Shown here: in pieces, positions 59,801 through 64,000 of the stretch
How the letters are laid out: every line of letters begins with the position of its first letter
Numbering within the stretch: the stretch's first letter is position 1
Assembly: GCF_933775445.1 (NCBI RefSeq)
Contig: NC_065877.1
Coordinates: forward strand, 19,034,001 to 19,098,000
Length of the DNA stretch: 64,000 nucleotides
Reading direction: 5' to 3'
Origin: Argentina anserina
Lineage: Eukaryota; Streptophyta; Magnoliopsida; Rosales; Rosaceae
Notes under the pieces: model-generated
Database searches by the model: none
The model's input: only the letters and a program-made list of their open reading frames with translations
Told to the model about the DNA's origin: nothing
Program-made: the position numbers and the translations under genes

Positions 59801-62162
59801 TTAACCTCTTTGGCGGGATTTTTTTTTGTTTGTATTTTGTTGTTGGGGGGGGGGGGGGGGGGTTTCAAAACAACAACACAAGTGTGTTGACATATGAGGA
59901 ATGATATTCTTAAAATTTATGAAGCTGCAAAACATAGTTTACTAACAGATGTGTGAAGGCGAACTCCTTGATTTAAGAATGTTTTGGGTTTTTCCTGTTG
60001 TTGTTTTACAAATTTTGATGGGTTACATATGTATTTATATAAAGGGTCACACTATTTTGTAATGTGCCTAATGATGTATGAAATGTGTCTTACTGATGAC
60101 TATTTTAATTACTTACATGCCACATTTATTCTTTTTTGAAAAGCTTGGAGCTTTCTCTTCCCAAGTCTTTCAAGAATCTCCACGAGATAAGCTATGGAAG
60201 AAAAAACATTGTAATTTCTCCCACTTCACTATTATATTTCATATGCTTTTGTAATGTGTATAATCTTTTTCTTTTTTTTTTGATAAAGATGTGTATAAGT
60301 TATTTGTGTTTTCTTACTGCAGCACCAATTTATGAAATGGAGAAACACTGTAATATAGAAATTGCTGGCCAAATTTCACGTGTATCATCTGCCCATAATG
60401 GTATTTGATTTCTCAGCGTATGGATTCTTTCTTTCCTTTTAATTGCTTCATGACATGTTAAATTTGAAATTCTTTTCTAAAATTAAAGAAAAAAGAAGAA
60501 GAGGAAGATGAAAAGGAGATGATTAATGTCAAGGAGAGGTGGGATGACACTAATTTATAATTGTGTGGGATATATGCCTGTTGTAAACTTGATTTTCCAT
60601 TAACTCCAGTTTACTATATTATTACCAAAAATAAACCTGACGCCATAAATTCTCATTTCGCCTAGTGGTTTACGGAAAGCTCTTATTTTATATTACTCTT
60701 TTATCATCTTATGTTATCTATTTATTAAAGGTCAGTAATGGTGAAGCTGAAAACTTAAACTGGTATGTGTAATCTTGCCAAAAATAATAAAATAAAATTG
60801 TCTTTGCAAACGTATAAAAAACTATGTTCTCAGTGAATGATTATGAAGAAATATGGGTACTGACATTCAGGAATGTATGGACATATTTCTGCATACAAAT
60901 GAAATGTCCATACACTTGTAATAAGAATTTGTTCAAGTTCCATTCTTATATGCACACATCATCATATCGACTGTTCTATGGATTCTCTCTTTTTAATCAA
61001 TGAATATATAATCGAGTTTCAAGCATTAAGGGGCTTGTGCTGGTCTGACACAAAATTTTCATTCTTGATGGTGATTGAAAATCTATGTCTATGTTTATTT
61101 TGAAGTCCTGCTCTTATCACAAATTAATTATCATTTTTAGATGGAGATCGTGATCGTTACCAGATAGAAGGTTTGATGGAGAGTCCTGCAGTAGATGATG
61201 ATGGAGATTGCTTCTCACCCTTGATTTTAAATGCTACTTCTATTAACGTGGAGGTCTACTATAGTAAAGCAGTTAACTATACCTTGATGGTCACCTTTGT
61301 ATCCTTTATTTCGTATTTGTTTTTTTTCAGTCTAACATGTTAGTTTTCAAATGTTGATTTCATTTCCACTGTTGGAGAGGATTTCCTAAATGTATTTCTT
61401 CAGATCTCCTTCCTACAAGTTCTTCTCTTAATTCGGCAAATGGAACATAGCAACACTCAGTCGGTAAGAAAATTTGTTCAAACCTACTTTTAGGAAACCA
61501 AGGAATTTTAGCGATATGTCGATCATCATTCAGTTTCCTTTTGTCTTTTGTTCAAAGAAAGTAATTATAATTGCCTTTCCAGGGGGCTGCCAAAGTTTCG
61601 ATTGTAATGATTGGCCAACAGGCTATCATGGATGCTTATCTCTGCCTTCTACACTTGACAGCAGGAATACTGGTTGGTAAGTTTGTTATTTATCACCACC
61701 TTGATTTTAAATTGCTTGTATGTTTCCAATCTTTGAAGTTGTGGAACTAGTAATTAGTAATATACAGTTTATCAAGGTATTTAATAATAGATTCTCAAAA
61801 GGCTTAAGTTTCTGTTATTGTAACCATCTAAAGTACTTGGTTTCTGTTCAGATCACTGATAAGAAGTATTGAATTTAAGATAAACTAAAGTCTGTCTTTT
61901 GCTCTTCACATGTAATTGTATCGCATTTGAAAATCCTTCAGTTGTCGTTTCTTTTTATCAACTAGACTTTTTGTCTTCTTCCTTGTGTATACAGAATCTT
62001 TGTTCAATGCTTTTGCCACCGCTGCGTTTTTCAAATTTGTTGTCTTCTCAATATTTGAGATGAGATATCTTCTTGCCATATGGAAAGCAAGTAGGCCTAC
62101 AAATAGTGGAGAAGGGTGGGAGACGATGAGGCGTGAGCTTTCAGTTTTATACAGCCGTTTCT
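56872..62162 (+). CDS. FLY: FLYING SAUCER-type transmembrane E3 ubiquitin ligase, N-terminal 11 exons (partial)
   Basis: Exons: 56872-57012, 57275-57347, 57843-57970, 58666-58781, 58899-58959, 60144-60210, 60323-60400, 61141-61298, 61404-61463, 61583-61676, 61995-62162. All have GT-AG borders and the phase is kept, giving 381 codons. There is an N-terminal signal anchor (FLFWLLSAALLL), then the lumenal domain (WGDE|WLFVRKDE, FGPFSAWNITGTYRG, GVIIFHDVFDNDHNVGG, EGVFIWPFRQLRMVAN). The membrane part begins with YTLMVTFISFLQVLLLIRQM, AYLCLLHLTAGILVESLFNA and FEMRYLLAIWKA. Arabidopsis FLY1/FLY2 are Golgi/endosomal RING E3 ligases that tune pectin methylesterase in mucilage; they resemble yeast Tul1. 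The last donor (TTCT|GTAAGT) has no matching acceptor before 64000, so the remaining membrane helices and the RING lie outside or are lost. FLY1 and FLY2 cannot be told apart here. Confidence 0.85.
58960..60143. other. FLY intron 5 with an 18-G tract and retroelement-like insert
   Basis: An intron of about 1.2 kb. It holds an uninterrupted run of 18 G at 59845-59862. A stretch at about 59300-59720 looks like a decayed insert, but no family can be assigned. Confidence 0.4.
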
Positions 62163-64000
62163 GTAAGTATTATTTTCAGTTTATACCAGTTCTTCATTAA
62201 GTTATATATGCTAGTACTTTTCATGTTTATGCCAGTTCATCGACCCTAGAATTATGAGTTTATTGGGAATCATGCAAAAATACACATTTATTTTATAGAT
62301 CCATTCATATTAAGCTCATGAACGATAATAGCTCTTTATTGTCAAGGATAATTATTGGACAAGAATAGAGTGATCTGACAGTCAATAAATTGTCAGTTTC
62401 TTCTTTTGATCTTTTGGTTTTCAGCTATCTAATGCTGAAGATGGATGTTTTCATGTATTTTAAGCTTCAAGATAATCAAGTAGGTTAAATGAGTAAGTAA
62501 GAAAATTTCAAGCCAATACATACTGGATGATAATTTGGTCATGCAGACGTCAAACCCTCTGTCATATGAGTTATTTGTGAACTATGGTGTAAATTGGCCC
62601 CCAAAACCCAGCTAATGCTCATTCCCCCAGTGCCAATTTACAACACAGTAGAAATCAGCACACCCAGACGAGATATATATTGCCATGTTTTCAACTTGAC
62701 TGTCTCGCAACCGTTCCCTAGTCATTGTATGGTGTAGATATAACTTGGTTATCATTCTTAATCCAAGGTACTAATAAGTTGGTCATCATCCTTAATCTAG
62801 CCATCTAGGTGCTTCTTGGTGGAGACAGTAGTCCTTCAGATTTACAGTATCATAAGTGTTGGGTATTGCATGACGGGGGTATCCTTTAGGTATCCAGAAT
62901 ACTTAGTCTATGATCTGTGCCCCGAGATTTCCATTTTATTTCGAACAAATGGACTAAACAGTGTCTGAACATTTCCATATTCCAACTTTTGCCATCTCAA
63001 CTTTGAAAAACTGTCAAACGATATCTCAAATTCTTACTCGGACTGAAAATTATTGGTGCCTGGCGACTTTAGCTCCATTACAAAAACTATGTCAGCTGTT
63101 AGTTTGATCATTAAATGACTAATTTACCCTTTAATTTACACTTTTTGTTTGCATACAATACCATTTTTTATTGTCAGTTTATTACTTTAGAATCTAGTAG
63201 TTTTAGTTTTGAAGTTTACTCGATAATGCATGGAGGAGTCTACTCTTCAGTTTCTTGCTTCTTTCCCTGTCAAACTTGCAAAGAAATCAGCAACACTCAT
63301 AATCAGATCGCCAAAACCCTGAAATTTAAGACATTCGGACTATCATCAAGGTTTTGGCAACTTTCTTGCACTTTGAATCCGGATCTGCTGTCCGGTCAAT
63401 ATAAGTTCAGAGCTACCAAATTTCGTCTCAATATTGTAGATTGTATAAAATTATTGAAAGGGATGGAATCCTTCTGGGCTTCATATATACGTTGCCTCTT
63501 TTTAATATCATTCTGGTCCCTCTTCATGGTCGGGGTTTATGGGGTTACATGAAGATGGAAAAGATTAAAAATTGAAATTCCAATTGGCTATTGCATTGAA
63601 TACTTTCTGGTCTGAGTGAAGATAATAATGAAAAAGGGGGTCTATTGTTAATGAGCTGCAGAAGCCGAAATTGAACCAAGCCCTTTCCAATAGTTCCTCA
63701 GTAATTTGCAGAGGAAGGGGAATGTTATACCCTTCGAAGGAAGCACAGATACAAAATGAGAATTTTATAGGCTAATTACTTATATACCCTTCACTATATA
63801 TCAATTGGTTGACGCCCTAACACAACGTTAGGCTCTAGACACCAAAATTGAATCTGGATCAGAACTTGAGATACTGTTCTGATTTTTCTTATACACAAAA
63901 TACAAAACTTTAGGAAGGCTAAAAGGAGATATTGTCTGAATTGAAGTGATTATATTTTATGATTCTTTGTTGCAAATGTCAGCCCTTATTGAAATCTACA
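62163..64000. other. FLY intron 11 or disrupted 3' region; no further exon seen
   Basis: No sequence resembling the next FLY exons (membrane helices, RING C3HC4) was found on the plus strand. A 145-codon frame at 63115-63552 does not resemble the family. The stretch around 63000-63130 looks like repeat debris. Confidence 0.45.

Noticed and set aside
63115..63552. 145-codon plus-strand frame as the next FLY exon
   Set aside because: It shows none of the expected membrane-helix or RING residues and lacks a convincing acceptor in phase.

Overview
The window is plant nuclear DNA, almost certainly from a eudicot. The evidence is intron-bearing plant gene families (a SWITCH2-type SNF2 helicase, a FLYING SAUCER-type membrane E3 ligase, G-type lectin S-receptor kinases) together with Athila-like Gypsy, Copia and hAT elements. 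I cannot name the species from sequence alone; a Rosaceae-like woody dicot is only a guess. No RNA gene, CRISPR array, operon or prokaryotic feature was seen.

Layout. 1-5.7 kb: a decayed RNase H (RVT_3) fragment, then a small minus-strand gene with three coding exons (1763-3791) resembling the NOP protein chaperone NOPCHAP1/DUF4598 family, probably with a distant non-coding first exon near 5.6 kb. 5.7-13.7 kb: no intact gene; a possible MITE, an LTR-like block with a TC-rich minisatellite and a degenerate primer-binding site, and a kinesin-light-chain-related (KLCR) gene fragment fused to the 3' end of a Copia element. 13.7-32.7 kb: one large minus-strand LTR element without recognisable pol genes (LARD-like). 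It is interrupted by an 11.3-kb plus-strand Athila-like Gypsy element (target duplication TCCCC) and by a 1.4-kb non-autonomous hAT element (target duplication CATAAGAG). The Athila copy is itself rearranged: the end of RT, RNase H and the start of integrase are replaced by antisense pieces of its own family.

33-50 kb: an intronless minus-strand S-receptor-like kinase gene (34447-47782) has been cut in two places, by a 3.8-kb hAT transposon in the kinase C-lobe and a 7.1-kb Copia element in the S-locus-glycoprotein region. Both have exact target duplications, and the gene's frame continues across both sites. The gene also carries two stop codons and a 1-bp deletion, so it is dead. A more decayed S-RLK remnant lies beside it at 48.3-49.1 kb, suggesting a former tandem cluster.

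50-64 kb: ordinary gene space on the plus strand. An apparently intact 8-exon SWI2/CHR9-type helicase (50129-55673, predicted 878 residues) is followed by the first 11 exons of a FLY1/FLY2-type transmembrane E3 ligase (56872-62162); its C-terminal membrane and RING part is not in the window. The genes share no visible pathway. The main story is nested transposition and gene decay between conserved housekeeping genes. I found no convincing new functional system; the most unusual items are the rearranged Athila core and the KLCR-Copia chimera.
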